Assembly (NCBI RefSeq): GCF_000718165.1
Contig: NZ_JOEY01000016.1
Location: 201,287-265,286 of the forward strand
Direction: 5' to 3'
Length of the DNA stretch: 64,000 nt
From: Streptomyces fulvoviolaceus
GTDB lineage: Bacteria > Actinomycetota > Actinomycetes > Streptomycetales > Streptomycetaceae
The position numbers and the translations under genes were made by a program. Under the pieces are notes generated by a model. The model did not search any database, was not told the DNA's origin, and saw nothing but the letters and a program-made list of their open reading frames with translations. Of the stretch, positions 32,035 to 41,734 are shown in pieces; the stretch's first letter is position 1; the number at the start of each line of letters is the position of its first letter.

Positions 32035-33330
32035 TTACCCGCAGGCGTCCTCGGCGGCCGTGTTGCCGCGGAAGGTGGGCGCGGGGGAGGTGTCGGCGGC
32101 GGGTTCGTCGGGGCGCTTCCCGCGGCCCTTCCCGTTGTCGTATCCATCGCTGTACTCGTCGTACGAATAGTCGTAATCGTCCTCGTAGGAGTACTCGCTG
32201 TAGTCGCCTGATTGCTCATTCGATTGCTCGGGTGAATCCTCGGCGCTCTCCGCCGGGACTTCCTCCGTCACTTCCACCGGCTTGTCCCTGCGCAACCGTT
32301 CGAAGAGCTGCTCCGCCTCGGCTTTCACGAGCTGGTCGCGATTGGCGTTGTAGGTGTACGACTCCCGCGGCACCGTGAGGAATTGCACGCGTTCGGTGGG
32401 GATGTCGCGCAGCCCGCGCACGAGTTCGTACAAACCACGCAGACTCGCCAGATCCGGATCGGTGGTGAGCGAGGAAGTGGCCGCGTCCAGCACGGGATAG
32501 AGCTTCACGGGATTCAGCAGCACGTCATTGCTCTGGACCTTGTTGACGAGTGCCCCGAGAAATCGCTGCTGACGGTCCATCCGGTCGGTGTCGCTGCCGT
32601 CGCCTAGCGACTTGCGGGCGCGCACGTAGCCGAGCGCCTGCTCCCCGTTGAGCGTCACCCGCCCCGCGCGGAGCTTCAGCTTGGCGGCCTTGTCGTCGAT
32701 CGGTTCCTTCAGACACACCTGAACACCGTCGACGGCGTCCACCATGTCCTTGAAGCCGTGGAAGTCGACGACCATGTGATGGTCGACACGAATGTCCGTG
32801 AGCTTCTCGACGGTCCGGATCGTGCAGGCCGAACCGCCCGTCTGGAAGGCGGAGTTGAACATCGCGAACATGGGCTCGGTACGGCTGCCGTCCGGGCGCA
32901 GACAGGCCGGCACGTCGACCATCAGGTCGCGGGGGAGGGAGACGGCGGTGGCGCTGCGCCGGCCGGCGGGCAGGTGCAGCAGGATCGTCGTGTCGGACCG
33001 CTCGGTCCCCGAGTCCCGCCCGTAGCGGGCGTTCCCGTCCCCGGACCGCGAGTCCGACCCGATCAGCAGGATGTTCTGCGCCCCGCGCACCAGCGCCGTG
33101 GGCCGCTCCTTCTCGTACCGCGCGAGCTCGGCGGCCGCCGCGTCGTCCGGCGTGATGTTCCCGTCGAGCTTGGCGTACGCGGCCCACCCGGCTCCCGCCG
33201 CACCGGCGACGACAACGGCGACGCCGAGCCCGGTGTATCGCAGCCACCGCCGCCGACGCCGCCGTATGAGCCCCTTGCCGGTGGCCGACGCCCCTGCGCC
33301 AGGACCGAGGGTGCCTGCGCTGTCGGTCAC
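32035..33330 (-). CDS. LCP family protein 6 with acidic Tyr-rich tail
   Basis: 431 residues. Short basic N terminus, transmembrane helix (about 31-50), LCP domain (about 80-320: NILLIGSDSRSGDGN, VSLPRDLMVDVP, NSAFQTGGSACT, DHHMVVDFHGFKDMVDAVDGVQVC, GEQALGYVRARKSLGDGSDTDRMDRQQRFL). Instead of LytR_C it ends in a low-complexity Glu/Asp/Tyr/Ser tail (YEDDYDYSYDEYSDGYDNG), then a basic patch and a final Cys. The tail should lie outside the membrane. The function of that tail is unknown. Confidence 0.92.
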   Translation of the reverse strand: MTDSAGTLGPGAGASATGKGLIRRRRRRWLRYTGLGVAVVVAGAAGAGWAAYAKLDGNITPDDAAAAELARYEKERPTALVRGAQNILLIGSDSRSGDGNARYGRDSGTERSDTTILLHLPAGRRSATAVSLPRDLMVDVPACLRPDGSRTEPMFAMFNSAFQTGGSACTIRTVEKLTDIRVDHHMVVDFHGFKDMVDAVDGVQVCLKEPIDDKAAKLKLRAGRVTLNGEQALGYVRARKSLGDGSDTDRMDRQQRFLGALVNKVQSNDVLLNPVKLYPVLDAATSSLTTDPDLASLRGLYELVRGLRDIPTERVQFLTVPRESYTYNANRDQLVKAEAEQLFERLRRDKPVEVTEEVPAESAEDSPEQSNEQSGDYSEYSYEDDYDYSYDEYSDGYDNGKGRGKRPDEPAADTSPAPTFRGNTAAEDACG

Positions 33331-33523
33331 GTGCGGAGCCCTCTCGTGGCGTAGAGCGTGCTGGCTCTACGACCATGCCCTGGAGGGGCTGTGCGAGGGG
33401 ACCGGTACTGAACCATCCGGGTGACTGCATGCCCTGAGGGGCGCGAGGCTGTATCAATATGCGGCTCCGCCGCGTGGGCGCGACCAGCCGCACGCGACCC
33501 GCACCCGGCGACGGGCAGTCTCG

Positions 33524-34279
33524 TCAACGGCGAGTGGCCGTAACCCGCTCACTCTCGATCCGCTTGGCCAGAGCCTCCTCACCCAACTGCCCCAGGTTCC
33601 GGCACAACACCACGGAACCCCCCGTGGCGAGCGGCCCGTACAACCCGGCGTTCAGCCCCTCCCAGGTGTCGTACGACAGCCCGGACAGCAGTCGGGAACC
33701 AGGCCCCGTGAGCCCCAGCCCCGTCGCCTCCGCCCGAGCCCGCTCCACAACCTCCGCCCCGCTGAACTCCCGCCCGGCCACGATCAGAGAGGGCTCCTCG
33801 GGGTCGACCGGGGCAAACGGCGCAAACCGATCCCCCTGGCTCGGCACCTCCACGGCGTAGTCGGCGAACCCGGCCGGGGGCTGCGGGAAACGCCCGCCCA
33901 GCGGCCGCAGGGCCAGCGCGACCCGCTCCCCGGAGCACGAGCCCGCCGCGTCCAGCGTCTCGGGCCCGCTCACCACGACATCCGCCGCCGCAGGCGACCC
34001 GCCGACGTCCGCGACCACCCCCACCGACGCACACGCCAGCAGCCACACCGCCGTCTGCCAGTGCGCGGGCAGCAACAGCGCGACCCGGTCGCCGGGCGCG
34101 GCGGCGAGATCGCCCTGGAGGAGGTTCGAGGTCTTGGCCACCCAATTGGCGAAGGTGGCCACGGACAATTCGACACGTTCGCCCGTGGCATCGTCGTAGA
34201 AGGTCACCAGGGGGCGTCCGGGGTCCGCGGCGAGCGCGGAACGCAGCAGGTCGGCAGGGGTGCGGTCGGTGGCGTTCAC
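33524..34279 (-). CDS. TIGR03089-family protein (truncated AMP-binding-like)
   Basis: 251 residues from a GTG at 34279. The sequence resembles the N-terminal part of acyl-CoA/AMP-forming ligases (DRTPADLLRSALAADPGRPLVTFYD, GDRVALLLPAHWQTAVWLLAC, LSYDTWEGLNAGLYGPLATGGSVVLC) but lacks the adenylation P-loop and the C-terminal lid, as expected for TIGR03089 proteins of actinomycetes. It is therefore unlikely to be a ligase by itself. Divergent from the PGRP gene and next to the LCP cluster. Confidence 0.85.
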   Translation of the reverse strand: MNATDRTPADLLRSALAADPGRPLVTFYDDATGERVELSVATFANWVAKTSNLLQGDLAAAPGDRVALLLPAHWQTAVWLLACASVGVVADVGGSPAAADVVVSGPETLDAAGSCSGERVALALRPLGGRFPQPPAGFADYAVEVPSQGDRFAPFAPVDPEEPSLIVAGREFSGAEVVERARAEATGLGLTGPGSRLLSGLSYDTWEGLNAGLYGPLATGGSVVLCRNLGQLGEEALAKRIESERVTATRR

Positions 34280-34384
34280 CCACAGAAGCGTACGCGGGCG
34301 GACAGGCGTGCACGGAAGGGCCGGGGCACCGGTTCGGCGCAATGCCGCCCGACGGCCCGTCAATTCCCCGATGGACAGATTTAT

Positions 34385-35785
34385 ATGGCTATGTCCAAGA
34401 TCAGGGGCATGCGTGGACTCCTTGCTTCCTCGATCGGCGTCACCTGCGCGGTCGCCCTCGCCCTTCCGCTGACCCCGCCCGCAGCCGCGGCGAACCCGGC
34501 GGCCGCGAGACCGGCGTCGACCGCGAGAGAGGCGCCGGCCGCGGAACCGCTCGGCAGTACCCAGTCGCTGCCTCTCGCGCCCCTCACCCGCGACCGCTCG
34601 CTCGGCCCCGCCGCCGAACAGGGCCTGACCCGCCGGGACGTACGGCACTTCTCCCTCGTCGGCGTCGTCTGGGACAACCCGGACACCCAACTGCACGGCC
34701 GCGTCCAGGTCCGCACCCGCGCGACCGACTCGGCCACCTGGTCCGGCTGGCAGGACCTCGAGACGCACAACGCCGACCACTACGCCGACCCGGACACGGC
34801 CGAGCGCACCTCCGGCCGCGTCCGCGGCGCCACCGCACCGCTGTGGGTGGGCGACTCGGACGGTGTGGAGGTACGGGTCCGCGCGGACACCGACGGTGAG
34901 CAGGCGGCTTCCTTGCTCCCGTCAGGCCTGCGCCTGGAACTGGTCGACCCGGGGGAAGAGGCGCCGACGGAGGAAGCCTCCGCTGCAACTCCTCCCCGCC
35001 ACCTCGCGCCGACCGCCGAGCCCGCCGAGGCCCTCACCGCCGTGGACGCCTCCGCCGCCAACGCCGGCCTGGCGCCCCTCGGTGCCACCGAGATCCCGGC
35101 GCTGAACCGGAGCGAGACCGAACAGGAGCTGTACGCCCTGCGCGCCGGCGAGCTGACGCGGCAACAGCAGTCGAGGCCGAAGATCGGCCCACGTCCGCGC
35201 ATCGTCACCCGGCGCGGCTGGGGCGCCGACGAGAAGCTGCGGGAGAAGAAGTTCGTCTACACGAAGCGGGTCAAGGCCGCCTTCGTGCACCACACGGCGA
35301 CCGGCAACGGATACCGCTGTGCGCAGGTTCCCTCCCTCATCCGCGGTATCTACCGCTACCACGTCAGGAGCATGGGCTGGCGCGACATCGGCTACAACTT
35401 CCTCGTCGACAAGTGCGGAAACATCTACGAGGGCCGCGCCGGGGGCGTGGCGAAGCCGGTCCTCGGCGCACACACGCTCGGTTTCAACACCAACAGCATG
35501 GGGATCGCCGTCCTCGGCACCTACGGCTACACCAAGCCGTCCGCCGCCGCGGTGCGGGCCGTCGCCAGGCTCACCGCGTGGAAGCTCGGCCTCTTCGGCG
35601 CCAATCCGCGCGGCAAGACATACCTGAAGTCGGGCGGTGGCAATCTCTACCGCAAGGGAAGGAACGTTCGACTCAATGTGATCTCCGGCCACCGGGACGG
35701 CTTCTCCACGGAGTGCCCCGGCCGGCAGCTCTATCGCAAGCTCGGCTCGGCCCGCGCGACCGCGGCCCGTTACCAGGGGCGCTGA
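34385..35785 (+). CDS. Secreted peptidoglycan recognition protein / N-acetylmuramoyl-L-alanine amidase
   Basis: 466 residues from the ATG at 34385; an ATG at 34409 would also give a good signal peptide and neither has a clear ribosome site. Signal peptide ends near ALPLTPPAAAA. An Ala-rich N-terminal module (about 60-200, GVVWDNPDTQLHGRVQVRTR, WSGWQDLE) is typical of actinomycete PGRPs. The C-terminal amidase_2/PGRP domain (about 280-450) has zinc ligands His in FVHHTATGN, His in ISGHRDG and Cys in STECPGRQLY, plus the Tyr in YNFLVDKCG. Cleaves the amide between MurNAc and the stem peptide. Likely wall remodelling beside the LCP cluster. Confidence 0.93.
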   Translation: MAMSKIRGMRGLLASSIGVTCAVALALPLTPPAAAANPAAARPASTAREAPAAEPLGSTQSLPLAPLTRDRSLGPAAEQGLTRRDVRHFSLVGVVWDNPDTQLHGRVQVRTRATDSATWSGWQDLETHNADHYADPDTAERTSGRVRGATAPLWVGDSDGVEVRVRADTDGEQAASLLPSGLRLELVDPGEEAPTEEASAATPPRHLAPTAEPAEALTAVDASAANAGLAPLGATEIPALNRSETEQELYALRAGELTRQQQSRPKIGPRPRIVTRRGWGADEKLREKKFVYTKRVKAAFVHHTATGNGYRCAQVPSLIRGIYRYHVRSMGWRDIGYNFLVDKCGNIYEGRAGGVAKPVLGAHTLGFNTNSMGIAVLGTYGYTKPSAAAVRAVARLTAWKLGLFGANPRGKTYLKSGGGNLYRKGRNVRLNVISGHRDGFSTECPGRQLYRKLGSARATAARYQGR

Positions 35786-35917
35786 GGGCCGGGCCATCGC
35801 CGTCGGGGGGACAAGGGCGTAATGCCGCAGGTCATCGAGGGCGTCGCACAACGGTCTGCATACACTGGCCGGCCGAAAGACAGTTCGGCCGGTCCCGGCA
35901 GGAAGCAGAGACGACAG

Positions 35918-37000
35918 GTGACAGAAGCGATCCTCCTGGTCGGCGGCAAAGGCACCCGGCTGCGCCCGCTCACGGTCAACACGCCCAAGCCCATGGTCCG
36001 CGCGGCCGGGGTCCCGTTCCTCACGCATCAACTGGCGAGAGCGAGAGCGGCGGGAGTGGACCACATAGTCCTGGCCACTTCCTACCTCGCCGAGGTCTTC
36101 GAACCCCACTTCGGCGACGGCTCCGCGCTGGGCCTGACCATCGAATACGTCACCGAGGACGAGCCCCTGGGGACGGGCGGGGCGATCCGCAACGTCGCCT
36201 CCCGCCTCCACTCGGCCCCCGACGATCCGGTCCTGGTCTTCAACGGCGACATCCTGACGGGCCTGGACATCAGGGCGCTGGTGGACACACACGAACGGAC
36301 GGGTGCGGACGTCTCGCTGCACCTGACGAAGGTGACGGACCCCCGGGCCTACGGCCTGGTCCCCACGGACGGGACGGGCAAGGTCCTGGCCTTCCTGGAG
36401 AAGCCCCAGACCCCCGAGGAGATCGTCACCGACCAGATCAACGCGGGTGCGTACGTCTTCCGCCGCTCGGTGATCGACACGATCCCGGCGGGCCGCCCGG
36501 TATCGGTGGAGCGCGAAACCTTCCCCGACCTGCTGTCGGCGGGCGCTCACCTGCAGGGCATGGTCGACTCGACCTACTGGCTGGACCTGGGTACCCCGGC
36601 GGCCTTCGTACGGGGCTCGGCGGACCTGGTCCTGGGCAGGGCCCCGTCCCCCGCGGTCCCCGGCCGCTGCGGCGACCGTCTGATCCTCCCGACGGCCAGG
36701 GTCGCCCCCGACGCGAAGCTGACCGGCGGCACGGTGGTGGGCGAGGGCGCGTCGGTGGCGGAAGGCGCCCGGGTCTCCGGCTCGACCATCCTCCCCGGAG
36801 CCGTCATCGAACCCGGCGCCGTCATCACCGACTCCCTCATCGGAACCCGAGCCCACATAGGCGAACGCTCCATCCTCACGGGCACGGTCATCGGCGACGG
36901 CGCGATCATCGGCCCCGACAACGAACTCCGCGACGGAATACGCGTGTGGTGCGACGCGAGAATCCCGGCGGGGGCGGTGCGGTTCTCTTCGGACCAGTAG
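35918..37000 (+). CDS. manC: Mannose-1-phosphate guanylyltransferase-like nucleotidyltransferase
   Basis: 360 residues from a GTG at 35918. N-terminal nucleotidyltransferase domain with GGKGTRLRPLTVNTPKPM (about 8-25), FNGDILTG and the GTGGAIRNV loop. A left-handed beta-helix tail follows (about 250-350; ILPGAVIEPGAVI, SLIGTRAHIGE), typical of GDP-mannose pyrophosphorylases of the GMPP type and of glucose-1-phosphate thymidylyl relatives. GDP-mannose synthesis is the usual assignment and fits manB and manA in the same window. Sugar specificity cannot be settled from the sequence, so the symbol is tentative. Confidence 0.82.
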   Translation: MTEAILLVGGKGTRLRPLTVNTPKPMVRAAGVPFLTHQLARARAAGVDHIVLATSYLAEVFEPHFGDGSALGLTIEYVTEDEPLGTGGAIRNVASRLHSAPDDPVLVFNGDILTGLDIRALVDTHERTGADVSLHLTKVTDPRAYGLVPTDGTGKVLAFLEKPQTPEEIVTDQINAGAYVFRRSVIDTIPAGRPVSVERETFPDLLSAGAHLQGMVDSTYWLDLGTPAAFVRGSADLVLGRAPSPAVPGRCGDRLILPTARVAPDAKLTGGTVVGEGASVAEGARVSGSTILPGAVIEPGAVITDSLIGTRAHIGERSILTGTVIGDGAIIGPDNELRDGIRVWCDARIPAGAVRFSSDQ

Positions 37001-37040
37001 GACGGGTGCGCCCCAGCCCCCCAACGCCGGCCGGCATCTG

Positions 37041-37190
37041 TCAGCCCGTCCGGCGTTTGAGGACGAGGCCGTTCAGGCCGAAGGGGGGTCTGGGGCGCAG
37101 CCCCCAGCGGGGTCGAAGAGGCAGCGCCCCTGGTGATGGGACGGGTAGGGGCGGCGGGGGCGAGCCACATCCATCAGCGGCTCCGCCGCG
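37041..37190. repeat. About 150-bp intergenic interspersed repeat, copy 1
   Basis: Begins TCAGCCCGTCCGGCGTTTGA, continues with GGACGAGGCCGTTCAGGCCG, then an imperfect stem around GGGGCGCAGCCCC, a second one around GGCAGCGCCCC and ends with CATCCATCAGCGGCTCCGCC. The same block order occurs at 51856-52000. Non-coding, 40 bp after the manC-like stop. Confidence 0.88.
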
Positions 37191-37221
37191 GGGACAACGC
37201 CGACCCCCACACCCCGCCCCC

Positions 37222-38226
37222 TCACAACCGCCCGATATCCCCCCGAGGCATCCGCGGCGCCCGCCGCCCCGGCACCCGCCCACTCAACAAGATCAACCGA
37301 GCCGCCCGATGCCGCTGCCCCGCATACGGCTCCAGCAACGACAACATCACCGCATCATCCGCATCCCGATCCCCACCCAACGCCCACCCCACGATCCCCG
37401 GCAGATGCAGATCCCCCACGGTCACCGCATCCGCCGCCCCATGACTCCGCTGCACAACCTCCGCCGAAGTCCAGGGCCCCACCCCCGGCACCACCTCCAA
37501 CCGAGCCTGCGCGTCAGCCGGCGCCAGAGCCACGGCCTCCTCCAGCCGCCGGGCCACCCGCACAGCCCGCAGAATCGTCGAGGCCCGCTTGTTGTCGACC
37601 CCCGCCCGATGCCACTCCCACGAAGGAATCAACGCCCACTCCCGAGGCGGAGGCATCACCCACAACCGCCCACCCGCCGCAGGCCCGGGCGCCGGCGACC
37701 CGAACTTCCGCACCAGCAACCGCCAGGCCCGATACGCCTCATCCGTCGTGACCTTCTGCTCCAGAATCGACGGAACCAACGACTCCAGCACCAGCCCGGT
37801 CCGCGTCAGCCGCAGCCCCGGCCGCCGATGCCACGCACGAGCGACAACCCGATGCCGAGGCGCGAAAACAGAAGGATCATCGGCGGCTCCCAGCAACTCG
37901 GGCAACCGCTCCAGCAGCCACGAGCCCCCCGGCCCCCAGGCCTCCCCGCGCACCTCACCGTCGTGGACGGAAACCCGCAGCGTCCCCGGCCCCGCAGGCG
38001 TGAGACTGGCCCGCCACACGGACCCGTCCGGCAAAGCCCGGAACGTGGGATCCCCCGGCCCCCGCCGCAGTGGCCCGAGCACCAGCCCGAGATCGACCGG
38101 CCCGTCCGGCACATACGTCCGCACGCGCCCCGCCCCCGCGCCCACGGCCGCCCGAGCACCGGGCACGACGACCTCCCCGCCGCGCACGGTCGTACGCGTG
38201 GGCCGGGGAGCGAACCGTCCTGCCAC
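37222..38226 (-). CDS. DNA-3-methyladenine glycosylase 2 family protein (AlkA-like, HhH-GPD)
   Basis: 334 residues. Removes alkylated bases in base-excision repair. The C-terminal HhH-GPD domain (about 140-300) includes LVPSILEQKVTTDEAYRAWR, the helix-hairpin-helix VVPGVGPWTSAEVVQRS and the catalytic Asp in AVTVGDLHLPGIVGWAL. The N-terminal beta-rich part is AlkA-like. No Ada methyltransferase domain is fused. It stands alone between the 150-bp repeat and fbiB. Confidence 0.88.
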   Translation of the reverse strand: MAGRFAPRPTRTTVRGGEVVVPGARAAVGAGAGRVRTYVPDGPVDLGLVLGPLRRGPGDPTFRALPDGSVWRASLTPAGPGTLRVSVHDGEVRGEAWGPGGSWLLERLPELLGAADDPSVFAPRHRVVARAWHRRPGLRLTRTGLVLESLVPSILEQKVTTDEAYRAWRLLVRKFGSPAPGPAAGGRLWVMPPPREWALIPSWEWHRAGVDNKRASTILRAVRVARRLEEAVALAPADAQARLEVVPGVGPWTSAEVVQRSHGAADAVTVGDLHLPGIVGWALGGDRDADDAVMLSLLEPYAGQRHRAARLILLSGRVPGRRAPRMPRGDIGRL

Positions 38227-38285
38227 GAATGAAGTCCCTGGGGTACGAGAGGAGCCCTACGAGAGTAGGCGCAAGCCGGTGTGCG

Positions 38286-39596
38286 TCACCGCACCTCGAT
38301 GAACGCCCCCGCATCCCGCTCGGCCCGAGGCCGAGGCTCCTCCGCAGGATGCCCCACCGCCACGGCCCCCATCGGATCCCACTCCTCCGGCAGCCCCAGC
38401 ACCTCCCGCACGACATCCCGGCAGAACATCGTCGACGACACCCAGGCCGACCCCAGCCGCTCCCCGGCCAGCGCGACCAGGAAGTTCTGCACGCCGGCCC
38501 CCGTGGCGACCACGAACATCTCCCGCTCGGCCCCGTCCCGCCGCGCGTCGCCATACGCATGCGACCCGTCCATCACCAGACACGGCACGACCAGATACGG
38601 CGCCTTGCGCAGCACATCCCCCCGCCGCACCCGCTTGGCGATGGACTCCTCGGACTTCCCGTCCCGGCGCAGATCGCCGATCCAGGCGTCCCGCATGGCG
38701 TCCAGCAGTTCGGTCCGCGCCGCCTCCGACTCCAGCAGCACGAACCGCCACGGCGTCGTGTGGTGCGGAGCCGGCGCCGTCACCGCCGCGGCCACGGCCC
38801 GCCGTACGGCTCCGGGATCGACGGGCTCGTCCGTGAAGGCCCGTACGGTACGGCGCTGAGTGACCGCCTCCCGCACCGCCTCCGAGGTCCCCAGCCGGAA
38901 CATGTCGTCCCGCGCGTCGCGCACCATGGCCCGTGCCCCCTTCCCGTGCTCCTCGGCCACCACGTGCGCCAGCCCGCGCACGACGGCGACGGGCAGCCCG
39001 GCGGCCTTGCCCTTGACGAGATCACCGGCGGCGGCCAGTTCGTCGGCCGTCGCCACGACGGTCGCGCTGAGCGGATTGCCGTACCCGTCCGTGCCCCCGC
39101 GAAGGTCGTCGAGCACCCGCACCCCGGCGGCGCCGATCGCGACGTCGGTGAGCCCCGCGCGCCACGGCCGCCCGAAGGTGTCCGTCACGACGACGCCGAC
39201 CTCGACGCCGAGAGCGTCCCGGAGTCCGTCGCGTATCGCCCGCGCGGACGCGTCGGGGTCCTCGGGCAGCAACAGGACCGTCCCGGAAGGGGTGTTGGAG
39301 GCGTCGACCCCGGCCGCGGCCATGACGAGCCCCTGCCGGTTCTCGACGATCCTGAGCGCCCCACGCCGCGCCACGACCCGTACGGTCTCGGCGTCGATGG
39401 CGGCCTCCCGGTCGACCGCCTCGACGATCCGGCCCTCCGCCTTGGACACGATCTTCGAGGTGACCAGCAACACGTCCCCGTCGGCGAGCCCCGGCTCGGC
39501 GGCGGCGATCAGCTTGGCGAGGTCATCGCCCCGCTGCACCTCGGGAAGACCGGGCACGGCCCAGACGCGATAGCCCTCGGCAGACACCTCGCTCAA
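38286..39596 (-). CDS. fbiB: Coenzyme F420-0:L-glutamate ligase / FMN reductase fusion (FbiB)
   Basis: 436 residues from a TTG that overlaps the fbiA stop (TTGA); a GTG at 39587 is an alternative. N-terminal CofE domain (about 1-245: [53 protein letters not shown]) adds glutamates to F420-0. C-terminal nitroreductase-type FMN domain (about 250-430: [46 protein letters not shown]) reduces dehydro-F420. This two-domain form is the actinobacterial FbiB. Translationally coupled to fbiA. Confidence 0.95.
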   Translation of the reverse strand: MSEVSAEGYRVWAVPGLPEVQRGDDLAKLIAAAEPGLADGDVLLVTSKIVSKAEGRIVEAVDREAAIDAETVRVVARRGALRIVENRQGLVMAAAGVDASNTPSGTVLLLPEDPDASARAIRDGLRDALGVEVGVVVTDTFGRPWRAGLTDVAIGAAGVRVLDDLRGGTDGYGNPLSATVVATADELAAAGDLVKGKAAGLPVAVVRGLAHVVAEEHGKGARAMVRDARDDMFRLGTSEAVREAVTQRRTVRAFTDEPVDPGAVRRAVAAAVTAPAPHHTTPWRFVLLESEAARTELLDAMRDAWIGDLRRDGKSEESIAKRVRRGDVLRKAPYLVVPCLVMDGSHAYGDARRDGAEREMFVVATGAGVQNFLVALAGERLGSAWVSSTMFCRDVVREVLGLPEEWDPMGAVAVGHPAEEPRPRAERDAGAFIEVR

Positions 39597-40552
39597 ACCG
39601 CCCGCACCTCCTCCGCCAGCGCCAACGCCTGGCGGGCCATCTCCGTGGTCGCGTCGAGGTCGGTCATCATCAGCGGTACGGCCCGGCAGCGGATCCCGGC
39701 GGCCTCGACCCGCTCGACCACGCCCGCGTCCACGGTGTCCACGAGCCAGCCGTCCAGCAGCCCGGAGCCGTAGTGTTCGGCGACCGCCGCGGCCGTCGAC
39801 TCCACGCCGACCGCCGCGAGCACCTTGTCGGCCATGCCGCGCACGGGCGCGTCCCCGACGATGGGGGACAGCCCCACCACCGGCACCCCGGCCTCGGCGA
39901 TCGCCTCGCGGATACCGGGCACGGCGAGGATGGTGCCGACGGAGACGACCGGGTTGGAGGGCGGGAACAGCACGACATCGGCTTCCGCGATCGCCTCCAG
40001 GACTCCGGGCGCGGGCTTCGCCTGCTCCGCACCCACCGGCACGATCGCCTCGGCCGGCACCGAGGCCCGCAGCCGCACCCAGTACTCCTGGAAGTGGACG
40101 GCCTTGCGCTCGCCGTCGACCTCGACGGCGACATGCGTCTCGATGCGGTCGTCACTCATCGGGATCAGCCGCACGCCCGGCTTCCACCGGTCGCACAGCG
40201 CCTCCGTGACCGCGCTGAGCGAATACCCCGCGCCGATCATCTGCGTCCGCACGATGTGCGTGGCGAAGTCCCGGTCCCCGAGCCCGAACCACTCGGGTCC
40301 GACGCCGTACGCCGCGAGCTCCTCCTTGAGGTGGAAGGTCTCGTCGGCCCGCCCCCAGCCCTGCTCCTCGTTGATGCCGCCGCCGAGCGTGTACATCACC
40401 GTGTCGAGGTCCGGGCAGACCTTCAGCCCGAAGAGGTGGATGTCGTCCCCGGTGTTGCCGATGACCGTGATGTCCGCGTCCGGCACGGCCTGCTTCAGAC
40501 CGCGCAGGAACCGGGCACCACCGATGCCGCCTGCCAGAACCACAATGCGCAT
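39593..40552 (-). CDS. fbiA: 2-phospho-L-lactate / phosphoenolpyruvate transferase (FbiA/CofD)
   Basis: 319 residues from the ATG at 40552. [19 protein letters not shown] opens the protein; [25 protein letters not shown] and [18 protein letters not shown] are CofD signatures. Transfers a phospho-enolpyruvyl/lactyl group from the GDP-activated donor to Fo, forming (dehydro)F420-0. Length and order fbiA-fbiB match other actinomycetes. It lies directly downstream of the cysteine dioxygenase gene on the same strand. Confidence 0.95.
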   Translation of the reverse strand: MRIVVLAGGIGGARFLRGLKQAVPDADITVIGNTGDDIHLFGLKVCPDLDTVMYTLGGGINEEQGWGRADETFHLKEELAAYGVGPEWFGLGDRDFATHIVRTQMIGAGYSLSAVTEALCDRWKPGVRLIPMSDDRIETHVAVEVDGERKAVHFQEYWVRLRASVPAEAIVPVGAEQAKPAPGVLEAIAEADVVLFPPSNPVVSVGTILAVPGIREAIAEAGVPVVGLSPIVGDAPVRGMADKVLAAVGVESTAAAVAEHYGSGLLDGWLVDTVDAGVVERVEAAGIRCRAVPLMMTDLDATTEMARQALALAEEVRAV

Positions 40553-40586
40553 GGGAGCAAGTCTTGCAGGCGGGTACGACAACGCG

Positions 40587-41096
40587 TCATGCGGTTACGA
40601 CGTCCACGTCGTCGTAGGTCGCGGGGGCCGTGCACGCCGTGTGCATCGGCATCTCCGTCAGACCCGGGTAGTAGACGTGCAGGCTTATGGCCGGCTCCAG
40701 GGCGTCGTTGACCACCTCGTGCACGTACCCCGGCGCGAACACCCGCTGCGAGCCCGTCCCCAACGCGCGCGTGCCCCGCTCGGTCCGCTCGGTCAGCGTG
40801 CCCTCCAGGACCGTCAGGACACCGGAGGAGCGGCCGTGGTCGTGCAGCCCGCTGCCCTGTCCGGGCACCCAGGACAGCAGCCACACCTCGTAGCCGGGAC
40901 CGGTACGCAGCCGGTGGTACCAGCGGGTCGTCGCGTCGTACTGGACGAGGTGCGCCCACTGCGCGCGGTCGGCGGCGATGGAGCGTGCCAGGCCCACGAA
41001 GTCGGCGACGGTGGCCGGGTGCTCGCTGGGGGCCCGGAGGAGGTGCGGAACTTCGAGGATGTCGCCGGCGATCTGGAGGTCGCTGTCGCTGTTCAT
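40587..41096 (-). CDS. Cysteine dioxygenase-type cupin protein
   Basis: 169 residues. Iron-dependent thiol dioxygenase fold: His-x-His in GSGLHDHGRSSG (about 82-93) and the third His in APGYVHEVVND (about 121-131). These proteins convert L-cysteine to cysteine sulfinate or use related thiols. The gene is 34 bp upstream of fbiA, same strand, and may be co-transcribed. Its start is 95 bp from the next plus-strand region leading to whiB. Confidence 0.87.
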   Translation of the reverse strand: MNSDSDLQIAGDILEVPHLLRAPSEHPATVADFVGLARSIAADRAQWAHLVQYDATTRWYHRLRTGPGYEVWLLSWVPGQGSGLHDHGRSSGVLTVLEGTLTERTERGTRALGTGSQRVFAPGYVHEVVNDALEPAISLHVYYPGLTEMPMHTACTAPATYDDVDVVTA

Positions 41097-41734
41097 GGAG
41101 TGCGGTGGTTCCTCAGTGAAAGAAGGTCAGAGGGAACGGAGGCCGGGTCCCGCCCGGTTCACGGACGACTCGGCCGACAGCTGGAGCAGGTATGGCTCAA
41201 CAGCTGGAACAGCAACAACAGCTACAGCGAGCGCGGACAGCACCGAGGGACCCGGCGGTGCGGGTCGAGGTGAGTGCCAAGTTCGCGAGCATGCCCACAA
41301 GGACAGCGGTTCACACCTTCACTGTCAACTCGACGCCCGGCATGTGGGACATGTTTCACCTCATCCGGTTCATCTCCGAGGCGAAAGGTTTGTTCATACG
41401 CCCATCGGGACACATGGCGCACAACCGGGCGCACAGGCCGCATTCATGCGCGCGCGTGCGGAACGAGATCGAACTTCTGGGCGTCCTTCCCCGTACAGGT
41501 CCGAAAGCTGGCTGCGGGGTCGGAGACCCTCCCGGGCCCCATCTGCTTGTCAAGGTTTATGCCGATTTGAACACTTTCCGCAAGGCCTTGGTTCCGCAGA
41601 GTGAATAAGGGGCCCAATAGCAGATCTCGGCTTGACTCGCCCGGAGCAGCACACTTGTAATTTCACTCGTGTCGTTCAGCCGAAATCGGTAACGGCTACA
41701 TCACGGGGACGCGAAAGACAGACGAGGGGCGCAC
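41097..41734. other. Long non-coding region upstream of whiB
   Basis: 638 bp between the divergent cysteine dioxygenase and whiB genes. A 138-codon plus-strand frame (41192-41608) exists but its third positions are far too rich in A/T for a Streptomyces gene, so it is treated as non-coding. The last 110 bp carry a promoter-like pair and a GGTAAC-rich stretch. The rest probably holds promoter and regulator-binding sequences for this developmental gene. Confidence 0.6.
41632..41661 (+). promoter_or_regulatory. Candidate whiB promoter
   Basis: TTGACT (41632-41637) and TGTAAT (41656-41661) with an 18-bp spacer, about 75 bp before the ATG. A TCACT half-site follows at 41664-41668, which could belong to a BldD-type operator, but no clear second half is seen. 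Confidence 0.45.

Noticed and set aside
41192..41608. 138-codon frame upstream of whiB as a gene
   Set aside because: Third codon positions are rich in A/T, there is no ribosome site, and composition differs from all neighbours.
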